A stretch of DNA of 64,000 nucleotides, from the NCBI GenBank assembly GCA_032622095.1, contig CP136069.1:105988278-106052277 (forward strand), in the 5' to 3' direction. The position numbers and the translations under genes were made by a program. The stretch is from Siphonodentalium dalli (taxonomy: Eukaryota > Mollusca > Scaphopoda > Gadilida > Siphonodentaliidae). The notes under the pieces are model-generated. The model made no database searches and had not been told where the DNA came from. It worked only from the letters and a program-made list of their open reading frames with translations. The stretch's first letter is position 1, and every line of letters starts with the position of its first letter. This document shows, in pieces, positions 46,001 to 57,059 of the stretch.

Positions 46001-46903
46001 GCTCCAACTGGCAAGGCTGCTCACAATATAAATGGTCGAACACTTCACAGTACTTTCGCTATACCTGTCAGTCAGTCGCTCAAATATAAACCCTTGGATA
46101 GTGATCGGTTGAATACACTCCGCAGTAAGTATGGATCTATCAAATTAATATTTTCTGATGAAATATCTATGGTCGGAAATAGGATGTTAAACTTCATCAA
46201 CATGAGGTTGAGAGAAATAAAAGGAAATAGCAAAGACTTTGGAGGAGTCAGTATTATAGCAGTCGGTGACATGTTCCAACTGAAACCTGTATTTGATCAA
46301 TGGGTTTTCCGGCCACTTGATTTGGACTACGGACCCCTTGCTACCAATCTTTGGTTTGAACATTTTAGTCTGTTCGAACTTACAGAAATCATGCGCCAAA
46401 GAGAGAATAAAACATTTGCAGAATTGCTTAATAGATTGAGAGAAGGGAATCAGACTCACGAAGACATACATGCTCTCGAACGAAGGACCATAGATTATAA
46501 ACATCCAGATTATCCACATGATGCTGTCCATCTATTCACAACCAACAAGAATGTAAATGCATTCAATGAAGAAAAATATCGGTTAAGCAAGGAGATCAAG
46601 TATGAAGTCCAGGCTGTTGATTCGGTTGTAGGTGTCACTGGGACCAACCTTGAGAAGAATATTATCGATAAAATATCAGATGATCCAAGGAAAACAATGC
46701 AACTCAGCAAAGTTCTGAAACTCGCTATTGATGCAAGAGCAGAGATTTGTATTAACACTGATGTGGAAGATGGGTTGTCAAATGGATCCTCAGGGATTGT
46801 TAAACATGTGCAGCTAACTGACAAGAAAGGAATTGTTTGGATCGCATTTGACAGTAAAGATATAGGTAAAAAAAACAAGAAAAAAATACCAACATCTATA
46901 TGA
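43050..46903 (+). pseudogene. Helentron polyprotein, central part: zinc fingers, Rep (HUH) nuclease and PIF1-like helicase
   Basis: The rolling-circle transposase. From the left: the second half of the split finger (DHMKTIH), another finger-like C-x2-C...H-x4-H (CYLCFVCF...DHMRIVH), and an in-frame TAA at 43442-43444 followed by an open frame of 1147 codons. Counting from 43460, the Rep HUH motif GSPHIHMMLW has its His pair at residues 285 and 287. The tyrosine motif CATYVVSYISKG has Tyr at 463 and 467. The helicase Walker A GGAGVGKS is at 810-817 and the Walker B-like IFSDEISM has Asp-Glu at 900-901; GDMFQLKPV follows. The frame ends at TSI* because of a shift in the A-rich stretch 46866-46887; the next frame continues the helicase. 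The HUH residues and both ATPase motifs are intact. Confidence 0.9.
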
Positions 46904-47579
46904 TAACACCGTGGAGTCAACCTGGACACCTATCTTTCCAGATTCTAGACAGTTTAGAGTTGGGCGCAGTGCACAACACCAAGTCATTCGTAAGCAGTTT
47001 CCACTTAGATTAGCTGCATCTAAAACTGTACATAGATCTCAAGGAGACACTGTGAATAGTATTGTTGTCGATCTGAGTGGACGTAAAAGGGAGCATATTC
47101 ATTATGTGGCTCTCAGTAGGGTAACATCTTTGCAAGGACTCCATATTCTAAATCTGAATCACAGAAAGATAGCAGTTTCAGATGAAGTCAAGATAGAAAT
47201 GGAACGACTGCGAACTACAAAGAACATTTCAATAAGCAGAGTGGTACAAACTCAAAATTCTTGCAGGATAGTCTATCTGAATGCCAGGTCATTGCACAAG
47301 TACCTGGAAGATGTAAAGGCTGATCCAAGATTTACATCAGCTGATATCTGTGTTTTCTCAGAAACAAGATTTGAGAAGAATGATCCTGAACTTGCTGTCA
47401 ATATACCGCCATATTCTCTGCATCGCATGGACAGCAAAATGAAAAGAAATCATGGATCTGCAATTTATTCGAGATTAGCATATGAAGATGGTTATCCCAG
47501 GAATGTGCTGCACTCTGATATCGCAGAGGTGTTGGGAATTAAAATAAAAAAACTGAAAAACACTATAATTTTATATTCG
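46904..47579 (+). pseudogene. Helentron polyprotein, C-terminal part: helicase end and endonuclease domain
   Basis: It continues the PIF1-like helicase in another frame: WTPIFPDSRQFRV, FPLRLAASKTVHRSQGDTVN and IHYVALSRVTSLQGLHIL are late helicase motifs (V and VI). After a linker it encodes RIVYLNARSLHKYLEDVKAD, then ADICVFSETRFEKND and GSAIYSR, the start of an APE-type endonuclease. A C-terminal endonuclease of this kind distinguishes Helentrons from canonical Helitrons. The domain stops near IILYSK (47580), where a LINE 3' fragment follows, so its second half and the transposon's 3' terminus are missing. Confidence 0.87.
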
Positions 47580-48234
47580 AAAATTGTGCTTTGTCGGGCA
47601 ACTCATTCGCCTGCCAGAGTCACATCAGTTACCGCTCCGGATCTTTGTAACGAATTGTCACATATATAGACTGTTCAATCGCCAAGCTACTGGCTCTGTT
47701 TCAGATATATTCGCCATTATGGACAAATATAAATTGCGTCACTATTTGGATGATTATTTGGATGAAGGGACATTTCCTGCGAAATCCGTGTGGAAAAACA
47801 TTGTCAAGACTGCTGTTCAAAACACATATGTGTCTTCTTGGCAGTCATCTGTCGCTAGTGATCCTGCTCTAGTTGTTCTCTGGAAAACACATCATTATCC
47901 TTTGACATGTTGGTCTTTTTGGAAACGACTGCATGGTAATGATCATCACAGTACAGCGATACAAAATCTTGCGTTCCTACTGCACAGAACCACATACCCG
48001 AACAACCTTCAGTGCCGTCTTTGCCAATCAAGATATAACAATGAAATTCAGAACATATTATTCACTTGCCAGTCATTACCTCTGCTTTATCTTCGGAACC
48101 AATTCTGGGACGGAATACTGACACGCTATGGCGTGGTCACTTCGATGGAACTGCTTGCTCTTGTAGACCGGCCCCCAGATGAGGGTAGTGTCACACGAAA
48201 GGGTAGAAATGATGCTATCTCCAATTATCCTTGA
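47580..48234 (+). pseudogene. LINE 3' fragment (relative of the LINE at 60788)
   Basis: It encodes CFVGQLIRLPESHQLPLRIF, a block aligning with the C-terminal region of the LINE at 60788-63973, then KYKLRHYLDDYLDEGTFPAK and VWKNIVKTAV, which align with HRLMHYLTKYVSKCAFPERS and SWKQIVRNAI there. A Cys/His knuckle follows (CRLCQSRYNNEIQNILFTC). Everything upstream, including reverse transcriptase, is missing, which is typical of 5'-truncated insertion. The left border falls inside the Helentron endonuclease domain. The 3' end is uncertain; coding similarity fades near 48180. Confidence 0.8.
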
Positions 48235-49180
48235 CCCATGGGGGTTCCAAAACACTGAGGTATCCAGGGCGGAGCAGGTGGAAAATATATTTTTTTGACC
48301 TTTTTGGTGTTTTTGACCTGCAAATTTCAGTATAATCAGGAATACCAATAAAACAAGACAAATGTTAAATTAAATGTACTTGAATATCATATACTTATTC
48401 TATCTGGGTTGCTTAACATTTATAATGTGCAAAAAGTTATATTATCCATACAATTTTTGTGAAAAATTCACGAACATACCAAAAAAATGCATAAATTGCA
48501 GTGCTTTTTCAAAAAAGTTTTCCAGAAGATTTCCTATAAAAAATTTTGGTATAAAGCTCTCAGTGGTGCACCACAATTTTCAGCATTATATACCTGATTT
48601 ATTAATATCAACTTCAGCAGCAATGATTTCCAACAAGCCGAGATATTTCCAAAAACTTAACCCACCCCCCTAAAACTTATTTTCTATCTGAAAATACCTG
48701 TCAAGTCAGAATAGCCCGTTTTCGTTCCATTTTGTTAACCAATTCAGGGTCTTATCATATATCATGGAATTAGCATGTATTTGAGGAGGTTTATGTTATG
48801 GTAGAGTCTATTTTTGTTTAAATTTTGATTTTTTTGGGGTAAATTAGCTAAAATTTTGATTATTTTTAAGTTAAATATTTCTGAAAAATTCCCATGACTT
48901 GGTCAGTTTTACGGATACAGCTGCACAACATGCACCACAATGAACATAAATTCTTCCCCAATATCAGACATGAAATGCTATAATCATGTACCAGACCAGA
49001 ATTAAGAAATAAAGTAAAACTTAACCCTACCCCAAGATAGTGTTCTCAATGCTTTCAATTTTATGCTATACTAAACTCGAAAGGTCGTTCATACTAGTTG
49101 ATAGAATTCATATCATAAATTGTAATAGTTCTGCCCACGGATTATGCAATCTCATCTTCACTGTCGCTGTCAATTTCATC
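48235..49180. other. No gene recognised
   Basis: AT-rich, with T-rich stretches (48285-48315) that may include the 3' tail of the preceding LINE fragment. No recognised coding. Confidence 0.4.
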
Positions 49181-49189
49181 AAATGTGAT

Positions 49190-49540
49190 GGTAACAGTCA
49201 ATATAATTTCTGTGCAACATCTTACGACTCAGGCTGCCTATCAGCCGTCCATCCATGAAGTGCTACACCGGGAGTGGTTGATTTGGCAATGGTTGCAAGT
49301 CTCCACTGTTTTGCTATCATGTTGGCTCGTTTTGAGTGTAGAATTAAAGATTCCTCACATGATGGAAGTGCAGAAAGATCAAGTACATTCTACTGATTCT
49401 CGAACTTCTGCTGGAACATTATCCACCTAGCTTGATTCACTTTTCTCGAAAGTTGAACATAAGGCACATGCTAACTCCTCGAGTGTAGTAAGCGTGTCAC
49501 TGTCCAAAATCCATTTCGTTCCTAAATAAGCCATGACTTC
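49190..49540 (-). pseudogene. Relic of a transposon-associated ORF of unknown function
   Basis: On the reverse strand one frame reads MAYLGTKWILDSDTLTTLEE then LACALCSTFEKSES*. After a frame change comes LHSKRANMIAKQWRLATIAK, then STTPGVALHGW. The pattern, a Leu/Cys-rich 'ELACALC' block followed by 'H-x3-RAN-x3-W' and a Gly-Trp, resembles the C-terminal part of a widespread uncharacterised ORF in transposon-rich animal genomes. Several stops and shifts are present. The resemblance is from memory of the motif order and is weak. Confidence 0.3.
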
Positions 49541-49629
49541 CATATATTTTGATCATCTTTCCAGCGAAGGAATGTGAAGGAATGGAACCCTGACGAATAT
49601 GAAAAGTAGCACGCCGAGTTATATGGTTT

Positions 49630-50302
49630 ATGGAGAGTTAGGCCGATGGCCTCTCTATTGAGATCAAGAAGAGAATGATCTCATATTGGTGCCGTATTAT
49701 AAAGAAAGATACAGGTATAACATCAGTACTTTATAAATTATTGCTTGAATTGCACAAAACTAAACGCGTACGTTATATTGATCATATTTCAGGAGTTCTC
49801 GAGTCCGCAAATCTCAATGATAACTGGGACAACCAAACTCCTCTGCCATTCAGCTCCTTTAGAAGATTTAATGATACACTAATTCAAGAGTTTAGAACTC
49901 AGTGGCGAAACGATGTTGATTCTTCGGATAGAGGGGAGTTTTATAAACACATGAAAGTACAGCCTTCAATTAGCTGGCACTACATGAACATGCCATTTGG
50001 CATGATGGTTTACGTTCAGAAAATGAGAACGTCCAATCATAGATTAGGTATTGAGACCGGTAGATGGAAAAAACGGAATCGCAATCATAAAAGCAGCAAC
50101 AAAGATAGTTCATGCGCACTTTGTAACGCCTTGCTATGCGATGAATTCCATTTTATTATTATGTGTCCGCAACTTGAACAATTACGAAACAAATACATTC
50201 CGAAGGCATGTTATGACGAACATTCGAGCTTCTTAATTCGACCAACCCTGACATATTAAACAATTTGGCAATCTTTATAAAACTCGGGTTGAACAAATTT
50301 TA
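49630..50302 (+). pseudogene. LINE 3' fragment of a second lineage
   Basis: It begins YGELGRWPL; a one-base loss near 49653 changes frame to SIEIKKRMISYWCRIIKK. The frame then stays open from 49675 through NHRLGIETGRW and a Cys/His cluster (CALCNALLCDEFHFIIMCPQ), the typical end of a large group of invertebrate LINE proteins. Near 50243 a second shift leads to NPDILNNLAIFIKLGLNKF*. The reverse-transcriptase and endonuclease portions are absent. The untranslated tail runs on to a (CATT)n end near 50586. Confidence 0.8.
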
Positions 50303-50586
50303 GTGGAAAGGACACAATCATGAAAAATGAATAAGGTTCGTAATAAATGCAAATATTGTTTGTTTGTTTGTAGCTTAATTGTGCGTGTTTTGTATATGTT
50401 TACTGTATGCTAATGATGCGTGTTTGTTTGTTTCAATTTGTCAAATGTATCTTGTATGTTTACAACATCTAGTTTATTGTGATCATTATATATAATGTTC
50501 TATATGTGTAAATAGTGTAAATAGTTAACCATCGCTCATGTTCCATGTAAAAATGGCTGAGATTAAAGCATCATTCATTCATTCAT
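50303..50586 (+). other. 3' tail of the LINE fragment, ending in (CATT)n
   Basis: Non-coding sequence ending GCTGAGATTAAAGCAT followed by CATTCATTCATTCAT. A short microsatellite at the 3' end in place of poly(A) is usual for several LINE clades. It marks the original 3' terminus. Confidence 0.65.
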
Positions 50587-50779
50587 AAGTGCATTCTCCT
50601 GTATATTTGAAATGTCGATATCACTGACTTGAATCACCTGCCCATTAGCATAAAAATTGATTAACTATTATCAGGGGGAAATCATTTGACGTTTCCTCCA
50701 TCGTGCATAAACGCCATCAATATGGAGAACTCTCTGACATGACCTCTCTGTCGATTAATATATCGTTGAGTTATTGTAG

Positions 50780-52270
50780 AAAGCAAATTAGCAACCCAAG
50801 ATACACATGTACAATCAACCCAGTAACATACAGTCACTCCATATACACAAATACACAATACAAATGTCAAGATAGTCACTCACTCTATACACATACACCT
50901 GGCCCATGACCATATGGTCACTCCCTGTATACCTATTCACCATGGACAAAATAGCCATTCAAGATAAACATATACACCCCATCTATGACCATAGAGTCAC
51001 TCCATGTATACATATGCATCTCACCATTGGCCATATAGCCACTTGCTTTATATACGTATCCCTCACCATGACCATATATATCCACACTCGTGTATATCTG
51101 TACACTCCACCATGCTCATGCAGGCACACTAGGTATACGCATACACCTGACCCATGACCATATAGCCACCCCCTGTGTACCTATTCAACACATTCATGAT
51201 CATACAGTCAATCATTGTATACCTATATATATTCACCTCACCGTTGGTCATACATCACTCGCTGTATACATGTTCACCAAACCCATGGCAAAATAGCCAC
51301 GCAAGATATACATATACCCCCAACCATGACCATAGAATGACTCCAGGTAAACATTTGCACCTCACTAATGGTGATATAGCCACTCACTTTATACCTCTCC
51401 ATAACCGTACAGCCACTCTTGTGTATACCCGTATACCATACACATGACCATACAGCCACACCAGGTAAACTCCTACACCTGACACATGACCATATAGTCA
51501 CTCCCTGTATACCTATTCATCACATTCATGATCATACAGTCACTCCTTGTATACCTGTTCACATCACCATTGGCCAAACAGTCACTCCATGAAAACATAT
51601 TCACCTCACTATTGGCCATAGAGTCACCTACTATACATATTTGCCATGTCAATAGCCATATAGCCACTTGATATATACATATACACATCCACACATGACC
51701 ATCCACACGCTCGTCAATGACCATTCAGCGCATATCAGTTACACATATACACATTATGACTACTGCCATTCCATGTACACCTATACGCATTACACATAGC
51801 TACACATCTATTTATCCATTCACCCCACCATGACCATACAGACAACACATGTATACATATACACCCACCTGTGACAATACAGCCACACAAGGTACACCTG
51901 TACAGCCCACCCATGACCATACAGTCACTTCATATATACATAAAAACACATATGACCATGTTAGTACATGTACTCTCGTTATTTACATAAACCACAACAA
52001 TGTCCATTGAGCCACATTGTGTACACATGTGCTGGGTAGTCATAACCATACAACCATACAGTCACTCCCTGTATACCTATTCACCTCACACATGACCATA
52101 CACTCACTCCTTGCATACCTATACATCTCACCATGGCCACCCAATTCATGACCATATAGCTAACCATGTACAGCCATTCGCATCATTCATGACCATACAA
52201 TAACTCCCATTATACATATTCACCTCACCTTTGACCACACGGTAACTCCCTGGTTGCCATGTTGACCTCC
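50780..52270. repeat. Degenerate minisatellite, about 38-bp unit, about 1.5 kb
   Basis: The consensus is roughly CATGACCATATAGTCACTCC followed by CTGTATACCTATTCACCT. Dozens of diverged copies can be traced, with variants such as CACCATTGGCCATATAGCC and ACCCATGACCATACAG. Reading frames on both strands across this block merely translate the repeat. Confidence 0.9.
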
Positions 52271-53074
52271 ACCCTGTATCATGTTGATCAATTTTTATCC
52301 TTTTTGTTTTGTTTTGTTTTGTTTTAATTCTTTTCTTTCTTTTTCTTCGCAGAAAGAATGACAAAGGAAGAAAGACACAAATTCACAGGCATTCATTCTC
52401 TCAATCCAAGGCTTGGAAGAGTGAGACTCTACCATGCCCTGGCCTACTTTCTTACATATAATTCTAAAATATTTAAAGGCACACAGTGTGTTTGGATAAT
52501 TTTAACAAAGAGTGTTCAGGTTAAAAGTGAATTGTAGGCTACGCTGGTATAATTTATTTTTCTCCAGACAATTGGCTCTATTTTGCTACAACCATGCTGA
52601 TAACATAATTTTTTTTTTTCTTCTTTTTTTTTTCTTCAAAATATTTGGTTACATGTAGTATTTAAAGTTTGTATAATCAAAGTTCCAAACACTATGTGCA
52701 GTTTTAAATATTTTTACATTCTGAATTTACCAAAAAACAATATAAATAGACAATCTAACATATTGCAACTGTATTGCAAATATTGTAGTTGTTGTAATTA
52801 TTGGTTCGACAGCACTCGGGGAAAATACACAACGCTCTCTTGATGTTTCGGACTGTGGCTGAAAAAAAATTGCGGTATTGTTAAGCAAACCGGCATATCT
52901 ATTGACGTTCTCGGGGAATATGATTGGAAAGTAAAAATGATCGGTGTACTGAAATTGTACAGATATTGTATAAGTGTCTGCCGCTCGGGTACCGGGTAAT
53001 TGATTTCTTTTGTGTGTTGTCCAGTCATTGTTAAGCTTGGGGTGTACTTTGTGCCTGAAAAATCTTGTTTTCAA
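52271..53074. other. No gene recognised
   Basis: Contains (TTTTG)n at 52303-52324 and T-rich runs near 52605-52635. The 115-codon reverse frame at 52727-53074 has no recognised features; it adjoins the LINE fragment that follows and may cover its 3' untranslated part. Confidence 0.4.
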
Positions 53075-53689
53075 TTACACTATTATTTTTAAGGCATTTC
53101 GAAGTGTCAGCCATTGGTTATCGAATTCATAGTTCATGTTACATTTTGCGTTGTATCTCTCGCATTCATACCTAAATTGAAGATCACAAAGGAACGGTCG
53201 AAGTGATAGTTGTGTGGGCGTGAATTTTGTTCTATATATATATTTTTTCAGCACTAGTAGGAACAGATTACTTTTTGAATTTTTGTATTCATGATCTATG
53301 CCAATAATTATATTCTTTTTTGTTAGATCAATGGGAAATTGGTTGTTTCTTGCCCATGTTTCAATTTCTATCATAAAGGTTTTGACGTGGGGACAGTCCC
53401 AGAAAATGTGAGAAATGGTTTCCTGTACGCTATGACAACGATTGCAAAAATCGTCGACTCGAAGGTTAGCCACCTTCAGAAATTTATTGGTACTAATAAT
53501 TCGTGTGTTTATTCTGAATTGGAGCCACTGTAATTTCGTATCCGTTGTCGTTTTAAAGGGCATGCTCAAATATTCTTCCCAATTTTCTATTTTCTCGCCA
53601 AATTTGGATTCCCATTTTTGACATGCATTCGGCATGGTTTTCTCAGGGTGTGGGGGTGTCTCACCCCCAACTTTGGTCCAAATTTTCAA
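53075..53689 (-). pseudogene. LINE 3' fragment, L1/Tx1-like
   Basis: Reverse-strand frame of 204 codons. LQWLQFRINTRIISTNKFLK, then FCNRCHSVQETISHIFWDCP and VKTFMIEIETWARN, are the C-terminal blocks of Tx1/L1-clade LINE proteins, in which a C-x2-C...H-x4-C knuckle precedes a tryptophan-rich tail. The last part (KKYIYRTKF...LCDLQFRYECER) also fits. The polymerase is absent. The 5' border at about 53640-53689 meets the dispersed repeat that follows; the first residues (MKIWTKVGGETPPH) belong to that repeat, not to the LINE. Confidence 0.8.
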
Positions 53690-54400
53690 CAGTTGGAAAT
53701 TTCATTTCACACCAACAATGGGTTTGAAAATGTTCTTGTCGTTTGATTTTCAAACAATTTATTGAGGGAAATTAATTGTTTTTGGACCAATATTTGCATA
53801 TGTTCCTATTTTTTGTCAAAATTTTGGACTGAAATGGTCATCAGTTGGAAATTTTCCAACCTTAGGGGGGGGGGTGATAGGTTGGAAATTTCCAACACTT
53901 GGAAAGCTTGTGTCCTGGTCCTCCCCCGTGGCTAGTCAAAACTGCTACTAAATTTAAGAAAACAATATTGTCATACATTTGGTCAACATTGTCATTAGAA
54001 TTGTCATCAACCTGTCATCAACCTGAAATTTCCAACTCTAAGAAGACTTGATGCTAGTCTAGATGCTAGGATTTTGCGATTTATCTTGTTCATATTTCAA
54101 AATTTTCGAACACCAGGCCGAACCATGGTCGGCCCGGTGTGTCACTGACCAATACAAAACTGCTAATTAGTTTAACAAACAATAGTTTAGTACATTCGGT
54201 CAAACGTGTGGGCTGAAATGGTCATCAGTTGGAGAATTTTCCAGAGAGTATGAGGTTTGAAATTTCCAACACTAGGGAAGCTTCAGCTGAGGCCAGTCTA
54301 GATGCTAGGATTTGCGATTTTCTTGTATAGTTTTCCAAATTTTCTCACACCGGGCTGAACAAACATGGACGGACACAATGTCCTGGTGTCTTACTCGTAG
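53640..54400. repeat. Tandem copies of the dispersed 'TTGGAAATTTCC' repeat
   Basis: TCAACAGTTGGAAATTTCA, GAAATGGTCATCAGTTGGAA, a G run, ATAGGTTGGAAATTTCCAAC, CTAGATGCTAGGATTTTGCG and ACCAGGCCGAACCATGG appear once, then many recur at about 54215-54370 (GGTCATCAGTTGGAGAATTT, CAGTCTAGATGCTAGGATTT). Related to 17130 and 33820. Confidence 0.65.
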
Positions 54401-54544
54401 CCGTGTGCATTTGTCTGGAGTAGGCTACTAGATGTTAGGATTTATGCAATTCTCAGGTTAAAGTATCTGAATTTTCTTATACCGGGCATATAGAACAACA
54501 TAGTTTATGAATACATAGGATATTAGGCCTGAGGACTGATGTGC

Positions 54545-54735
54545 AAGGGGGTGCAAATGGAATTATGCAAAACTTGTGTTTGGTCTGTGATTCTGATTCA
54601 AGGGGGGTGCAAATGGAATTATGCAAAACTTGTGTTTGGTCTGTGATTCTGATTCAAGGGGGGGGGGGGGTGCAAATGGAATTATGCAAAAAGTTGTGTT
54701 GGTGTGATTCCGACTCAAGGAGGGTGCAATCCAGT
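54545..54735. repeat. 57-60-bp tandem repeat, 3 copies
   Basis: The unit GGGTGCAAATGGAATTATGC continues with AAAACTTGTGTTTGGTCTGT and GATTCTGATTCAAGG. The first two copies are near identical and the third is diverged. The G tract between copies 2 and 3 has expanded to about 14. Confidence 0.9.
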
Positions 54736-55660
54736 TGACAATCCAGTTATGTGATGAGTGGCGATCGAGATATCAAGAATATTATTCATTTGAGTATTAT
54801 GGACCATTGTATACTTACCGTGTTTGAAACATAAAATGGTCGTGAATATTAAGAAATATATGGTGAATACAGGACGAATATGCACATCCCATATATTGTG
54901 TGTCTATCAACTCCATGACAACTCTTCCCTCAAATGCCTGGGTGATAGGCTATTCTAAACTTCATTCGACTTGGTCCTTTCGCATGGAATTTTACAAGTA
55001 TTTGTCGAACCCTATATAGTTCAAAATTTGACAGAAAATATTCTAAAACGACATATTTGACATTGAGTATTGTTTGAAAAAGGACCTCTCATAACAACAA
55101 TAACCTGTTCCCAGTCTGGACTTTTAAAGTGTTGATGATGCTTGCATGAACTTTACACAATGTCCCCCTATTTTGTAATGAGACACATCAGCGCCCCTTT
55201 TCGCCATGTCCTTGATTTCTTCTGACATGTTTTTGGAGTTCAATGGCACAACCGCCCCTGTTTCAAAGCTGTTCGATTGTGGTGTGTCCGTGAACGATAT
55301 ATCACACGCTGATTAAGTTTTGCGATAACCAATAACTCACAAGAAAACCATAGTCAGAAATGGTAACGCCACCAAGATTATAGTATTACATATAAATAGA
55401 AAAAATACATAAAATATTTTGATAACAATTGCGTTTAAACAAGTAATCCTTCAAATTATTACCAACAAAGTAAACGACCGTGGGGTCACTCAACAGATTA
55501 TAAAGATTTGGGCATAGTATACTGTAAATACTAAAATTTAAATGAAATAATTAAAAGATAAAATTTAGCAAGTAGTAAAAGTTAATTTTCTCATTTAATT
55601 TTTTGTTTTTGATTAAATAAAGCAATAATTTAAATGTAACATTTGGTTTTTTTTAAATGA
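54736..55660. other. No gene recognised
   Basis: No recognised coding or element ends. Confidence 0.35.
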
Positions 55661-55664
55661 TTGA

Positions 55665-55935
55665 CCGTGGCTCTTCCAATAATTGCGCGACTGACCTAGT
55701 CAATTGTTCTTAAGAAGTTGTTTTGAGAATTACTATGGAGGGAAATAGTTATGACTGTGGCTTCGCAAGTAATTAACTTGGTGACGTGATGTTAACAAAT
55801 CTGAAATCCAGTTAACGAAGGACGCTTCATACCAAATATAAGAAGAATTAATAATTCTTTAGAAGTTGTTTTAAGATTTACTATGGAGGGAAAGAATTGT
55901 GGTGCTGGCTTCGCAACTATTTGACCTCATTGTAA
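55665..55935. repeat. About 150-bp diverged tandem duplication
   Basis: TTCTTAAGAAGTTGTTTTGA near 55707 and TTCTTTAGAAGTTGTTTTAA near 55856 are each followed by TTACTATGGAGGGAAA and TGGCTTCGCAA. Non-coding. Confidence 0.65.
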
Positions 55936-56295
55936 CAAATATAAATATTAGTCACTCAGGCAATAGATGTATCTATTCTGTATATTAAGTTATTGGGTCT
56001 TGCGTGTCTTGAGATGTCTAAATAGTTTTCGATGGACAGATCGCGCAAGGGACCCACGCCAATCTTCTCTGTTGTGATTCCAATTGTTGGCTCATTAAAT
56101 ATGCACATATGCTTAAGATACAGTCGCACGATCCCGTAAGTCGGGTTTTGGATGCAAGTTAATGAAAATATCTTCCCCCAATAAACATCCATATATTCAA
56201 TATACATGTTTTTGGAGCAGAATTAGGCAGTCCATATTGGACGCCATCATGGAATTTATTTTGTTTTGTTTTAATTTTCACACATAATTATTAGT
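55936..56295. other. No gene recognised
   Basis: One reverse-strand frame (55956-56207) without recognised features; otherwise empty. Confidence 0.35.
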
Positions 56296-56830
56296 TATGC
56301 GGATGGAGTTCTCATTAAACCTCACATCCTTGTATTGGTTACAGTAATGCCCAAAGTAATTGACCACTTAACCACATCAGAATTATTGGTAATTTTTCAG
56401 GATTTGAAATCCTGAAAATTTACCAATAATTTTGCTGTGGTCAAGTGGTCAATTACTTTGAACATTACTGTATGAGGATAGAGTTATCATTGAACCTCAA
56501 ATCCTTATATTGGTTACAGTAATGCCGAAAGTAATTGACCACAGCAGAATTATGGGTATTTTTTCAGCATTTACAATCCTGACAAATTACCCATTATTCT
56601 GCTGTGGTCAAGTGGTCAATTGTTTTGAACATTACTGTATGATGATTGAGTTATCATTAAACCTCAAATCCTTATTTTGGTTACAGTAATGCCCAAATTA
56701 TGGGTAATTTTTCAGGATTTAGAATCATGAAAAAATACACACAAATTTGCTGTGATTAAGTGATCAATTACTTTGGACATTACTGTATGTAGGTGGAGTT
56801 AAACCTCACATCAGTGTGTTGGGGATTTGG
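56296..56830. repeat. Tandem array whose unit contains a foldback MITE (period about 170 bp, 3 units)
   Basis: Each unit consists of a linker like GATGGAGTTCTCATTAAACC followed by TCACATCCTTGTATTGGTTA, then a hairpin CAGTAATGCC...ATTACTG (56342-56470, 56517-56637, 56684-56785). The hairpins carry GTAATTGACCAC, CAGAATTATGGGTA and TTTCAGGATTT in mirrored order and are relatives of the 19941 MITE. A fourth linker follows at 56786-56820 without a hairpin. The linker is part of the repeated unit, so the array arose by tandem amplification and not by repeated insertion. Confidence 0.88.
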
Positions 56831-57059
56831 ACCTTGACTTGGGACCTTTGGTTTTTAACGCAACAAATTCGCGTACACCTTATACACAAATTTCTTATGT
56901 AACCAGAGTTTTTCTTGGATAAGATGAGTTTGAAGCCTGCTTACATTTCAAAATGTTGTCAGTTTTGTATTGTCTGCAGCGAACTCGACGCGTTGAAGCA
57001 AAAGTTACAAAAGATAAAATGTGTATGTGACGAGACTATAATACAAATGAAAAAATAAA
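56831..57059. other. No gene recognised
   Basis: No recognised feature. Confidence 0.35.

Noticed and set aside
50682-52364. Series of 60-90-codon frames on both strands
   Set aside because: All are translations of the 38-bp minisatellite.
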